Of a DNA stretch of 64,000 nt, positions 52,411 through 60,890 are shown piece after piece; within the stretch, counting starts at the first letter, position 1, and each line of letters begins with the position of its first letter. A program made the position numbers and the translations under genes. Source of the stretch: an uncultured Ruminiclostridium sp. (GTDB taxonomy: Bacteria; Bacillota; Clostridia; Oscillospirales; Ruminococcaceae); NCBI GenBank assembly GCA_910588335.1, contig CAJUQV010000001.1, positions 124,001-188,000 on the forward strand, written 5' to 3'. The notes beneath the pieces are model-generated. The model searched no databases. It was not told the origin of the DNA and saw nothing but the letters and a program-made list of their open reading frames with translations.

Positions 52411-53320
52411 TGCCGTTCACCACCTTCAGATAAATCTGCTCCAACCCCTCGGATACCGTTTTAAACTCTTTAGGTACGAGAGAATTTCGGTTAAAGCATT
52501 CAATAATCCGTTTTGTTACTTCTTCGGTTTCAAACGTCCTTATAACAAATGTTTCCGTTTTTTCGTAAAATTCCACTTTTTCCACCTGCGAAAGCTCCTG
52601 AAGTGATCTTATGGCGTTTATGCCGTATTCGTCGGTATGATAAAGCTTTATTTCTATCTCGTTGCGTGAATATTGATTCAGTATATCCGAGATTTTCCCC
52701 TCTACCGCCATTCTTCCGTTTTTAAGTATTCCAACGCTTCCTGCCGCTTTTTCCACGTCGGATAAAATATGAGTACATAAAATAATGGTACAGCCCGTAT
52801 CGGACAAAACGCGGATAATATTCATTACATCGGCGCGTCCCTCCGGATCAAGGGCGGAGGTAGGCTCGTCAAGCACCAATATCTGAGGATGGTCAAAAAT
52901 AATGGAAGCGATACCCAATCTTTGGTTCATTCCTCTTGAATAACCTTTAATACGCCGCTTTGCGCCCTCTCTCATTCCCGTTATTTCCAATACCTCGTCA
53001 ATACGCTTGTTTATATCGTCTTTATAATTACAGCAGGCGGCAATATATCTAAGATACTCGTATCCGTTCATATATCCAAACAGCGAAGGCGTCTCTGGAA
53101 GATATCCTATTTTTATATTTTCATTGTCTCTCCCGCTGCCTAAAATCACTTCTCCGCCGTCCTTCGGAATAACGTTGCAGAGTATGTTCATTGTGGTTGT
53201 TTTACCGCAGCCGTTTTTGCCCAAAAAGCCGTAAACTTCTCCGTCGGGGATATTCATATATAGGCCGTCCAGAACGCGGAAGTTGCCGTAGCTTTTCCGG
53301 AGATTGCTTATTGTGACCAT
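52403..53320 (-). CDS. ABC transporter ATP-binding protein
   Basis: 305 residues. Walker A GKNGCGKTTTMNIL (about 34-45), signature GYSRGMNQRLGIA (about 128), Walker B ILVLDEPTSALDPEG, and H-loop CTHILSDVE. A C-terminal extension of about 95 residues is typical of drug/peptide exporter ATPases. It is first of a two-gene unit with the permease. The start has AAAGGGAAAAG upstream. Confidence 0.93.
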   Translation of the reverse strand: MVTISNLRKSYGNFRVLDGLYMNIPDGEVYGFLGKNGCGKTTTMNILCNVIPKDGGEVILGSGRDNENIKIGYLPETPSLFGYMNGYEYLRYIAACCNYKDDINKRIDEVLEITGMREGAKRRIKGYSRGMNQRLGIASIIFDHPQILVLDEPTSALDPEGRADVMNIIRVLSDTGCTIILCTHILSDVEKAAGSVGILKNGRMAVEGKISDILNQYSRNEIEIKLYHTDEYGINAIRSLQELSQVEKVEFYEKTETFVIRTFETEEVTKRIIECFNRNSLVPKEFKTVSEGLEQIYLKVVNGNA

Positions 53321-53518
53321 TTTCTCTTTTCCCTTTCAAAATTGGTTTTAACGAATTAAAATGTTTACAGAAGCTATTGTACCACAGTGAAAAAGCAATG
53401 TCAATAGAATTTACAAAAAATGTTTATTTTTTGGTCAAAAAATTACTTATCCCGCATATTATTTAAGGACAATCTTTTTAACGTCCGCAAAATCATTTCC
53501 GATTCAAACACAGCTTTA

Positions 53519-53580
53519 ACAAGCTGACAAAATTTCTTCGCAATTCCTATTGAATATCAATAATAACTTTCGACGGCGTA
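53519..53580. repeat. Family E fragment (E4)
   Basis: AACAAGCTGAC followed by GCAATTCC matches the left end of E1 with mismatches. It lies in the 501-base gap 53321-53821, which otherwise contains AT-rich sequence, one family B element and no gene. Confidence 0.4.
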
Positions 53581-53638
53581 ATGACAATTTTCAAAGTACT
53601 GATCACTGTTTTTAAGGAAATCCGCACTCAAAGCCGTA

Positions 53639-53732
53639 ATACCAATCCCTTTTTAAACTATGGATAAAATCCATAGTTTAAAAAGGGATGCAACCGAAAC
53701 ACTAATCCAACAGTTTTAAAAGGGATTAGTAT
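53639..53732. repeat. Family B two-hairpin element, stem variant
   Basis: ATACCAATCCC, perfect stem TTTTTAAACTATGGAT/ATCCATAGTTTAAAAA, linker ATGCAACCGAAACACTAATCC, second stem CAGTTTTAAAAGG, end GATTAGTAT. The ends and linker are as in other B elements; the stem sequence is different. Confidence 0.85.
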
Positions 53733-53821
53733 CAGGCGGTCATTGCGCGGTGTTGCCTTAAATCATTCTTTCTTTATTTTGTCTATTTATGATTGAAAGA
53801 CAGTTTTTTTAAGGAGGAAAA

Positions 53822-54187
53822 ATGAAAAACTTAAAGCAGCATATTTACAGACCCTTCTGTATATCGGTAATAATCGGAATGGCGTGTTCTTTAACGGCTC
53901 TTGTCTTATGCTCCGCCGCTTTATACGTCCTTCAGCTTCCCGTTGAGATAAGCGGCATATTCGCGGCGTTTTCGCTTACGGCAGGCTGTTTTGTGTCAGG
54001 CTTCGTTTTGGGAAAACAAAAGCGCAAACACGGTTTAAAGCAGGGCATATTATGCGGCGCGGCTCTTTTCCTTTTATGCCTGTCGGGAGGCTTTATATTC
54101 GGTTCGATAACAATAGGAGGTTTTTTCGGGAGACTGGTTTTATGTCTTTGTGCGGGCATGGCAGGAGGAGTAGTTGGGGTAAATTAA
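53822..54187 (+). CDS. TIGR04086-family membrane protein
   Basis: 121 residues with four membrane segments, separated by a GKQKRKHGLKQG basic loop. Small four-helix proteins of this sort (TIGR04086/YrzE-like) occur across Clostridia, often near yajC or secD; the function is unknown. AAGGAGG precedes the ATG. Confidence 0.7.
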   Translation: MKNLKQHIYRPFCISVIIGMACSLTALVLCSAALYVLQLPVEISGIFAAFSLTAGCFVSGFVLGKQKRKHGLKQGILCGAALFLLCLSGGFIFGSITIGGFFGRLVLCLCAGMAGGVVGVN

Positions 54188-54210
54188 ATTTACTAAAAAT
54201 ATTATTAAAA

Positions 54211-54263
54211 ATAATCGGAATAAGCGGCTTTTTTACGGCTTATTCCGATTTCAGTTCTTTTTT
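54211..54263 (+). terminator. Intrinsic terminator
   Basis: AATCGGAATAAGC pairs with GCTTATTCCGATT, followed after six bases by a T-rich tract. Confidence 0.75.
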
Positions 54264-54264
54264 C

Positions 54265-54360
54265 ATACCAATCTTTATTCAAGCTGCAAGACTTTATTAA
54301 AAATTACAACATAATCCCCAATCTTCGGTTATCCATATTTTTTTACCTTAACCAAAGATT
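54265..54360. repeat. Family B element, decayed
   Basis: ATACCAATCTTTATTCAAG, partial stem ACTTTATTAAA, degraded linker ATTACAACATAATCCCCAAT, then AATCTTCGGTTA/TAACCAAAGATT. It directly abuts a family E element. Confidence 0.65.
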
Positions 54361-54479
54361 AACAAGCTGCCGGAATTGTAAAGCGATTCCTAAATTCATT
54401 GAGGGATTTATATCTCCAAACTGACAAAGAATGTCCCCCGCCTCCTAAGAGACTGGGGACATTCGGCAAAGGTTATATT
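54361..54479. repeat. Family E element, full copy (E1)
   Basis: AACAAGCTGCCGGAATTG at the left and ACATTCGGCAAAGGTTATA at the right. The internal stem is GAATGTCCCC/GGGGACATTC. The end is 56 bases from the stop of the lipoprotein gene. Confidence 0.75.
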
Positions 54480-54534
54480 ATTCTTCAGAGAATTTATAAG
54501 TATCAATAACCATTCTATGTTGACATTTTCTTAT

Positions 54535-55149
54535 TTAAGCGGCGGTAAATTTCGACAGGATATTTTCCGCATTCTCCTGAGAGGTAGCGGTAACGGTTAT
54601 AACGCACATATACTGTCCCGCTTTCTTATAAGTCTGACACTCGTAAAGTTTTACTCCGGAAACGTCAAGAGATATTTTTACACAAGGAAGTTCCGTACCG
54701 GCAAAGGTAATCTTTGTCTGCTCCAGATTGTCTACCGTAAACTGAGCTTCAAGCTGGGATTTTAACTCGGAAATTGAAGCGTCTATATATCCCTGTTCGT
54801 CAAGAGAGGTATTATTGGACATTTCCAGATTTTCAAAAAGAACGTTTACGTTTTCATTGTCGGCATTGGAGACATACATATCGTAAACAATGCCCGTGTT
54901 GGAAAAGGCTTTGTCTGTCTGTTCCTTTGAAAAATCGGTGATACCGGACGCAGCGGCAAGATCTTCATCGGAAAAATATGTCCATCCCTCTCCGAAATCC
55001 GCCTTTATTGATACCATATCGTTGGAGTATACGGTACCTTCAACCTTTCCGTGAGAAAATTCTACCTTTTCCACGGGTGTTGAACAAGCCGAGAAAAGCA
55101 TGGCGGCAGATAAAGCCACCGCGGCCAAAGCTGATTTTGTTGTTTTCAT
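54535..55149 (-). CDS. Lipoprotein of unknown function
   Basis: About 204 residues from ATG at 55149 (MKTTKSALAAVALSAAMLF), eight bases after AAAGGAAAAG. The lipobox FSAC is at about 20-23. The mature domain is alpha/beta (YSNDMVSIKADFGEGWTYFSDEDLAAASG) and resembles small surface lipoproteins of Ruminococcaceae that lack an assigned function. It lies downstream of remB on the same strand but 194 bases away. Confidence 0.72.
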   Translation of the reverse strand: MKTTKSALAAVALSAAMLFSACSTPVEKVEFSHGKVEGTVYSNDMVSIKADFGEGWTYFSDEDLAAASGITDFSKEQTDKAFSNTGIVYDMYVSNADNENVNVLFENLEMSNNTSLDEQGYIDASISELKSQLEAQFTVDNLEQTKITFAGTELPCVKISLDVSGVKLYECQTYKKAGQYMCVITVTATSQENAENILSKFTAA

Positions 55150-55343
55150 TTTTCTTTTCCTTTCATTGGTCATATTTTTTTACAAAATGTATTTTATCAC
55201 TTTGACGTTTAAATGTCAATTCTAATAATACTCTTTTATTTATTGTTTGAATAAAAATCTGCGTATTATACAAATTGAGGTATGTAAAGGGATAAAGATT
55301 TTTATATATTGCTGTTTCCCCTATATTATTAGACGGTTTTACA

Positions 55344-55583
55344 TTAAGAAAACTTTTCTCTTTTTTTTAAAGTGGCCGCGCTTACATTGGTTACATATAC
55401 GCAGTTGTCACAAACCACAAAGCTTTTGGGCATATCAAGGCTTACATAATAAATTCCTCCGCTTTTCTGACAGCCGCTTAAATAATCATTTACGCTTCTT
55501 ACAACGGAGGTTTTTTCAATATCAAATATTCCTATTATATCATTTTTATGAACGGAAACATCGCTGCCCAATGAAATATACAT
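55344..55583 (-). CDS. remB: RemB/YaaB-like DNA-binding regulator
   Basis: 79 residues. MYISLGSDVSVHKNDIIGIFDIEKTSV matches the RemB (YaaB, DUF370-related) N-terminus, and SFVVCDNCVYVTNVSAATLKKR the C-terminus. In Bacillus the protein is linked to control of matrix genes and lies between recF and gyrB. Here it also follows recF, but gyrB is missing and a lipoprotein gene follows. The gap to recF holds a family E fragment. Confidence 0.8.
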   Translation of the reverse strand: MYISLGSDVSVHKNDIIGIFDIEKTSVVRSVNDYLSGCQKSGGIYYVSLDMPKSFVVCDNCVYVTNVSAATLKKREKFS

Positions 55584-55619
55584 TATTATAACCGTTCCTT
55601 CTTCTTAAATTGTAGATTA

Positions 55620-55675
55620 AACAAACTGCCTGAATTGCAAAGTCATTCCGAGGTTTATTAGCATTAATAAATATG
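55620..55675. repeat. Family E fragment (E3)
   Basis: AACAAACTGCCTGAATTGC and AAAGTCATTCCGAGGTT align with the left half of E1/E6; the right half is absent. It abuts the recF stop region. Confidence 0.5.
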
Positions 55676-55685
55676 AAAAATTTTT

Positions 55686-56831
55686 TCAGTTTATTCTTTT
55701 AAATTCACCTTTTTCCGCTTTCCATCTGAAAGAGTTTTCTATGTTATCAAAATCGTTATTATTACATCCGGTAATAAAAACCTGTGAATTTACTATATAT
55801 TTTAAAATAAACTCCCGTCTGCGGTCATCCAATTCGCTTAGAACATCGTCTAAAATTATAACCGGAGATTCTCCCCATTTTTCCGCGAACATTTCCGCCT
55901 GCGCCAAACGAAGGGCGACGGCGACGCTTCTTACCTGTCCCTGACTTGCATAATCTTTTGCCTTTTTTCCGTTTATTCTGAATTCTATATCATCTCTGTG
56001 AACTCCTACCAATGTGTGTCCCACTATTATTTCTTTTTCAAGGTGGTTTTTGAGCTGTTCAAGATAAATATTGTATATTTCTTCGGTATCCGAAATGTCA
56101 AAATTCGTATCCCCGATTATGGAACTTTGATATTTCATCTCAAGTATTTCTCCTGCGCCATTTAACTCTCCGTAATATTTGCTGGTATATTTACTTAACA
56201 TCTGAAAATATTTCAGCCTTCCGCACATTACGTTCACTCCCGCCTTGGCCAGCTCCTCGTTCCATACGGAAAGCTGCAAAAGCTGATCTCCTGTGAGATT
56301 TCTGTCCTTTATTTTAGACAAAAAGGTGTTTTTTTGCTTTAAAGCCCGAAGATAAACGGAGGTTCTCTCGTGATGTATTTTATTCATCATATCCGCGGTT
56401 TCGTCGGTAAGCTCTCTCCTTTTATCGGGATTTCCTTTTACGGTATAAAGATCTTCGGGTATAAACACTATCGTTTTTAACTGTGGGTATAACTTTGAAG
56501 CCTCCTTATAGGGAACCGAATTTATTTTTCTTATTATTTTTCCGCCGGATATCTTACAGCTTATAAAATTTTTCTTTTCCTTATATTTATCCGAAAAAAA
56601 GGACATTTCTATTTCGCATGCGGATTTTTCTTTTTGTTCATATTGTTCCGGAAGCAGCTCGGAGGCTTTTGAAGTTCGGAAGCTTTTTTCTACCGCAACG
56701 CAGATTGATTCCATAAGATTGGTTTTTCCCTGAGCATTTCTGCCGCTTATTATGTTGGTTTTATCGGAAAATAAAAAATCAGCTTCATTTATATTACGGA
56801 AATTTTTGATTTTTAAATCGGTTATTTTCAT
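55686..56831 (-). CDS. recF: DNA replication and repair protein RecF
   Basis: 381 residues. SMC-like ATPase with Walker A GRNAQGKTNLMESI (about 30-43), signature YASQGQVRSVAVALRLAQ and Walker B PVIILDDVLSELD. It binds gapped DNA and loads RecA with RecO/RecR. The start is 61 bases from the end of the S4-domain gene in the dnaA-dnaN-S4-recF order standard for Firmicutes. Confidence 0.95.
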   Translation of the reverse strand: MKITDLKIKNFRNINEADFLFSDKTNIISGRNAQGKTNLMESICVAVEKSFRTSKASELLPEQYEQKEKSACEIEMSFFSDKYKEKKNFISCKISGGKIIRKINSVPYKEASKLYPQLKTIVFIPEDLYTVKGNPDKRRELTDETADMMNKIHHERTSVYLRALKQKNTFLSKIKDRNLTGDQLLQLSVWNEELAKAGVNVMCGRLKYFQMLSKYTSKYYGELNGAGEILEMKYQSSIIGDTNFDISDTEEIYNIYLEQLKNHLEKEIIVGHTLVGVHRDDIEFRINGKKAKDYASQGQVRSVAVALRLAQAEMFAEKWGESPVIILDDVLSELDDRRREFILKYIVNSQVFITGCNNNDFDNIENSFRWKAEKGEFKRIN

Positions 56832-56892
56832 ACTATCTTCCCCGCTCCGCGGTATTTTTCAAATATCCGTTTGTCTTTTTCGCAACGGGTTT

Positions 56893-57114
56893 TTACTTTA
56901 CAACGCAAACGTAAACCTTTCCTTCAATCTCGACTTTTTCCCCGCCCTTAAGCTTTTTCCCTCTCATCATACAAACCTCTCCGTTGACCTTAACCAAGCC
57001 TTCGGATATAATTCTTTTAGCCATTCCGCCGGTTTCGGCCGCCGAGGAAAATTTCAGAAACTGTTCAAGCTTTATAAAAGGAGGGATTACCTCTATTACT
57101 TCTTCCTCTGTCAT
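56893..57114 (-). CDS. S4-domain RNA-binding protein (YaaA type)
   Basis: 73 residues, a single S4 fold: FIKLEQFLKFSSAAETGGMAKRIISEGLVKVNGEVCMMRGKKLKGGEKVEIEGK. Small S4 proteins between dnaN and recF are a standard Firmicute neighbour and may bind ribosomal RNA. The 205-base gap to dnaN is filled by repeat C3. Confidence 0.9.
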   Translation of the reverse strand: MTEEEVIEVIPPFIKLEQFLKFSSAAETGGMAKRIISEGLVKVNGEVCMMRGKKLKGGEKVEIEGKVYVCVVK

Positions 57115-57158
57115 TTATATTTTCCTTTCCTAACGAATTTTCGATCAGATTTATCTTA

Positions 57159-57320
57159 GAGCTTGTATTCATAGGATTTGTGCGTGGATTTTCGGGCAAA
57201 TATTGCCGAGGACAAGGAGGAAAGCCGAAAGAATACTTGACGTATTTCAAGGCTTTCCAACGCTGTCATCGGCTATATTTGCCAAAAAGACGCGTGCTAT
57301 ATCCTATGAATACAAACTCC
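57159..57320. repeat. Long palindromic element, family C copy 3 (full form)
   Basis: Terminal arms TTGTATTCATAGGAT and TATCCTATGAATACAA. Inner stem TTTTCGGGCAAAT/ATTTGCCAAAA, and an apical hairpin GGAAAGCCG...AAGGCTTTCC missing from copy 2. It separates dnaN from the S4 gene and ends on the first base of the dnaN stop codon. Confidence 0.88.
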
Positions 57321-58426
57321 TATTCTTTGGATTTTACGGGCATTACAAGATAGGTAAAATCATCGCCGGACACGGGAACGATTTTTATCGGTGAAAGTGG
57401 AGAAGTAAACTGAAGCTTTACCTCGTCACACTCGGAGTACCTTAAAGCGTCCATCATATACCTGGCGTTAAAGGCTATTTCCATTCTGCTGTTAGGATAG
57501 TCAATCTTAATATCCTCGTGGATCGAACCTAAATTAGTGCTGCAATTTACCGTGAGCTTATCGTTTTCAAAAACGCATTTTACCGGACTTTTAAATTTTT
57601 CCGTGAGAAGCAGAACTCTATCGAGAGAGGAGGCGAAAGCGGCGGCTTTTACCACTGCCTCGGTAGAAGGGGTAAACTCGGTAAATCTGCGGAAATCTAT
57701 GAAATCGCCGTCGAGAACCCTTGTAAAGGTAATATAATCGTCTCTGTTAAATCCTACCTGACTCTTATCTATCAGTACGGTTATGTCCTTTCCCGTGTCC
57801 TCGTCGGAGAGTATACGCAAAAGTTCATTTAATACTTTGGTAGGAACAACGAAGGATAGGTCGTTATATTCGATTTTTTCCATTCTCATGGCTATTCTTA
57901 CGCCGTCTACCGCTACCATACTGAACACATTATCCCTTACCTCGAAGAGAACGCCTGTAAGAATGGGCTTAAGATCGTTCTGGGCAACGGAAAAGACGGT
58001 TTGTTTTATCATGCTTTTGAGTATATTTTCCTTAATATTGAAACTTACGGCAAGGCTCATTTCCGGCAGGTTGGGATAATTGTTTCCGGAAACGCCCACA
58101 AGCTTAAATTCTACGGTGCCGCATTTGATTGTTACCTTTGTTTCTTCCTCGCATGTAAGCTCTATGGGAAATCCGGAGGGCATTTTTTTCAGCATATCCG
58201 CCAGAAGTTTTGCGTTAAGCACCACTTCTCCTTCTTCTTCGGCGGAGATAACTGGAATCATATTTTTAATACCGCTGTCCAGATCGTAGCCCGTTACGGT
58301 TATAACATTGTTTTTAAGGTTAATAAGAATTCCTTCGAGAGCGGGAATTGAAGAATGGGATGCGGTTACTTTTGAGGCATTGATGACGGCGTCGGATAAC
58401 AAATTTCTGTCTGCGGTAAACTTCAT
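57320..58426 (-). CDS. dnaN: DNA polymerase III beta subunit (sliding clamp)
   Basis: 368 residues, three clamp domains of about 120 residues each, beginning MKFTADRNLLSDAVINASKVT and ending YLVMPVKSKE. Typical strands such as GVLFEVRDNVFSMVAVDGVRIA are present. It forms the dimeric ring that tethers DNA polymerase III. It follows dnaA with a long 560-base gap that contains the likely origin and a family E/B nest. Confidence 0.97.
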   Translation of the reverse strand: MKFTADRNLLSDAVINASKVTASHSSIPALEGILINLKNNVITVTGYDLDSGIKNMIPVISAEEEGEVVLNAKLLADMLKKMPSGFPIELTCEEETKVTIKCGTVEFKLVGVSGNNYPNLPEMSLAVSFNIKENILKSMIKQTVFSVAQNDLKPILTGVLFEVRDNVFSMVAVDGVRIAMRMEKIEYNDLSFVVPTKVLNELLRILSDEDTGKDITVLIDKSQVGFNRDDYITFTRVLDGDFIDFRRFTEFTPSTEAVVKAAAFASSLDRVLLLTEKFKSPVKCVFENDKLTVNCSTNLGSIHEDIKIDYPNSRMEIAFNARYMMDALRYSECDEVKLQFTSPLSPIKIVPVSGDDFTYLVMPVKSKE

Positions 58427-58816
58427 TTTATTTTTTTCCTTTCATTTGTTTAATAAACTGTTGTTTTAAATTATGTTAATAACGACTCTTTGATTTATCG
58501 TTATAATCTTTAATTTCACCAAACGGTGTTATTTTAGGTTTTCAATTTTTCAACAACAAAATTTTATTCGCATTAAATTTTTTTATAAAAACGAAAAGAA
58601 GATTTATATTTTCTTTTTTTATTATAGGGGGTGTGGAAAGTGGGGAAATGATGGGAAATGATTTTTTGGATGCGGATTTATGAGTTGTTAAATGTTGGTT
58701 GAAAAAATTGTAAAAAGTTTAATCTTTTTTTCTTTTAACTTTTTAACGGTTAGGTGTTGAGGGATTGTTGAAAACTTTGTGGAAAAAGTTGAATGTTTTA
58801 GTTTTTCAAGCTCAGT
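58427..58816. other. Candidate chromosomal origin (oriC) region
   Basis: AT-rich non-coding DNA between dnaN and dnaA. Two near-consensus DnaA boxes read on the minus strand as CTTTCCACA (58632-58640) and TTTTCCACA (58778-58786), with long A/T runs between 58480 and 58625 that could unwind. Perfect TTATCCACA boxes are absent, so the call is tentative. Confidence 0.4.
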
Positions 58817-58992
58817 TTGTTAAAGCTGTCGGAATTGCTTCGCGAATCCGAAGTTAAATGGGGGATAAAAATCTCCCACTTAACCGATAGCCGGAATCCG
58901 CTGCCCAATACTAATCATTGATCAAAATACATCAAATATATGGATGATCAACGATTAGTATAAAAGGCAGGAACATCCGGCGAAGGTTATAT
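58817..58992. repeat. Family E element (E2) with a family B element nested in its hairpin loop
   Basis: Left end GTTAAAGCTGTCGGAATTGC. Internal stem GTTAAATGGG/CCCACTTAAC between TCCGA and CGA flanks. Then CTGCC, a 56-base family B element (58907-58962; ATACTAATCATTGATCA and TGATCAACGATTAGTATA), GGCAG and the right end ACATCCGGCGAAGGTTATA. The dnaA stop codon (58987-58989) lies within that right end. Confidence 0.78.
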
Positions 58993-60345
58993 TTGGTTTG
59001 AAATGTTTTTAACAAGATCTTCAATAGTGGCTCTGTAATTTGGGTCTTTTTTTATAATACCTTTTACTTTATTTATAGCATAAACAACTGTTGAATGGTC
59101 TCTTTTTCCGAATTCCTCACCGATTGCCGTATATGAAAGACCCGTTATCTGATTTATAAGGTACATTGCCACCTGTCTTGCAGAGGAGATCTGGTTGTTT
59201 CTTCTCGGTCCTATCATTTCTTCAGGCGTTACGCTGTATATATGGCTTACTTCGTTAATTATCCTTTCAACGGTAACAGGAACGGGCTGCTGATCCGTAA
59301 GAACGTCTTTTATTACATTCTGAGCCATTGAAACCGTGGGAGATACGCCGGTTACTAATGTAAGAGCGTTCATTTTTATAATCGCGCCTTCTAACTGACG
59401 TATGTTTTTCTTAAGCTTGTCCGCCATATATTCCGTGACATTCTGAGGTATGTGCATATTAAGCAGTTCCGCTTTGCGTTTTATAATAGCGAGTCTTGTT
59501 TCAAATTCCGGAGTGCTTATATCCGCTAAAAGACCCCACTCAAAGCGGGTGAGAAGTCTTTCTTCAATATCGTTTATTTCTTTCGGTGGTCGGTCGGAGG
59601 TAAGTATTATCTGCTTGTTTTTCTGGTGCAGTTCGTTGAAGGTGTGGAAAAGCTCGGTTTGGCTCTCCTTTTTTCCGCTGAAAAACTGTACGTCGTCCAC
59701 AAGAAGCATATCGCAGTTTCTGTACTTGTTTTTAAATTCGTCATTAGTGTTGTATTTAAGGGAGTTTACGAATTCGGTAACGAAATTTTCGGCGGATACG
59801 TACAGCACTTTAAAACCCGGATTGTTTTGCTCGGCGTGATTTTTTACCGCGCAAAGAAGGTGGGTTTTTCCGAGTCCGGGTTCGCTGTATATAAATAAAG
59901 GATTATACTGTCCCGTTTGACCCTTCGCTATGGATTTGCAGGCGGAATAAGCCAATCTGTTGCTGTCTCCCACAATGAAGGTGTCGAAGGTGTGATTGTA
60001 ATTGCTGTTTGCGAGAGTGCTTTCCAGCTTTTTGGTCATATCCACATCATCTTCCAGCTCCGGTATGGGGTCGCAGAATTTAAGCCTTTGCTCGGGAGTG
60101 AGATCTCCCGGAGTAAGTATGTCTATTTCCACTTCAAAGCCCAATATCTCGTAAAACTGTGTTTTGAACATATTCACATAGTTTTCGTTTATGATGGTTT
60201 TTTCGTAGGGATTGTTGACATACAGCACCACTCTGTTGTTATTGAGCTTTATGGGCTTTATCGGATCAATAAAGAGCTTTTTGGCTGTATCGGTGATAGG
60301 AAGATTTTCCTTCATAAGCTCGAAAATATCGGCAAAAGAATTCAT
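58987..60345 (-). CDS. dnaA: Chromosomal replication initiator DnaA
   Basis: 452 residues. An N-terminal domain I (1-80) and short linker are followed by the AAA+ domain with Walker A SEPGLGKTHLL (about 153-160), Walker B MLLVDDVQFF and sensor motifs. The C-terminal DNA-binding domain has GEEFGKRDHSTVVYAINKV. It opens the replication origin. Its last codons overlap repeat E2. The upstream neighbour is a P-type ATPase on the other strand, not rpmH/rnpA. Confidence 0.97.
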   Translation of the reverse strand: MNSFADIFELMKENLPITDTAKKLFIDPIKPIKLNNNRVVLYVNNPYEKTIINENYVNMFKTQFYEILGFEVEIDILTPGDLTPEQRLKFCDPIPELEDDVDMTKKLESTLANSNYNHTFDTFIVGDSNRLAYSACKSIAKGQTGQYNPLFIYSEPGLGKTHLLCAVKNHAEQNNPGFKVLYVSAENFVTEFVNSLKYNTNDEFKNKYRNCDMLLVDDVQFFSGKKESQTELFHTFNELHQKNKQIILTSDRPPKEINDIEERLLTRFEWGLLADISTPEFETRLAIIKRKAELLNMHIPQNVTEYMADKLKKNIRQLEGAIIKMNALTLVTGVSPTVSMAQNVIKDVLTDQQPVPVTVERIINEVSHIYSVTPEEMIGPRRNNQISSARQVAMYLINQITGLSYTAIGEEFGKRDHSTVVYAINKVKGIIKKDPNYRATIEDLVKNISNQI

Positions 60346-60479
60346 AGATTTTAATATTCCTCTCTTAAGGATTATGGCGATTTTCAGGCGCGGTTTTATG
60401 ATAAGAGAAATTTTAACCGCAGTTCAACAGACAGGGTATAAGACCATAAATACTGAAAATCAGACAAATTTCCAATATA

Positions 60480-60508
60480 ATTTTAACATAAAGGAGAATT
60501 TTTTTCAA
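60480..60508 (-). promoter_or_regulatory. Sigma-A promoter for dnaA
   Basis: On the minus strand TTGAAA, 17 bases, TAAAAT. The leader to the dnaA ATG would be about 130 bases. No DnaA box is obvious nearby. Confidence 0.55.
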
Positions 60509-60635
60509 GTGAGGCGGAAGAAAAAATATAATAATTTATATTGAATTTTTTGTATAAAACGGTGAAAAGTTTTTATAAAGAATTTGTGAGGTTTGGTTAA
60601 TTTGTTATTTGAATGTTTGTATGCTGTATTGTATT

Positions 60636-60763
60636 TATTGCTCCTCCAATTAACTCTTGAATTTTTCTGCTTGCCCACTGACGAAATACATCGTCAGAAA
60701 TCCTTGTCTTTCGACAGCCGTTCGGCGCATAAAATCTTCAAGAGTTAATTGGGGGAGCAATAA
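60636..60763. repeat. Long palindromic element, family C copy 4 (apical hairpin missing)
   Basis: Terminal arms TTATTGCTCCTCCAATTAAC and GTTAATTGGGGGAGCAATAA extended by TCTTGAA/TTCAAGA. The interior matches copy 1 in reverse (CTTGCCC, GACGAAATAC, CTTTCGACAG, CGTTCGGCGCATAAAATCTT) without that copy's apical hairpin. It lies between dnaA and the ATPase gene. The rest of 60346-60890 shows only promoter-like AT-rich sequence. Confidence 0.88.
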
Positions 60764-60890
60764 GAATGCTGCGGTATTTTCTTGGATTGATATAAAAAAT
60801 GTAAAAATTTTTCAAAATTTTTACATTTTCTTTACCAATTTTCACTTTTTATATGTTATAATATATATACTTATAAAAAGGAGAGAAACA

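Noticed and set aside
60657..60890. N-terminal extension of the P-type ATPase by 78 codons
   Set aside because: The extension is translated repeat C4, and AAAAGGAGAG directly precedes ATG 60891.
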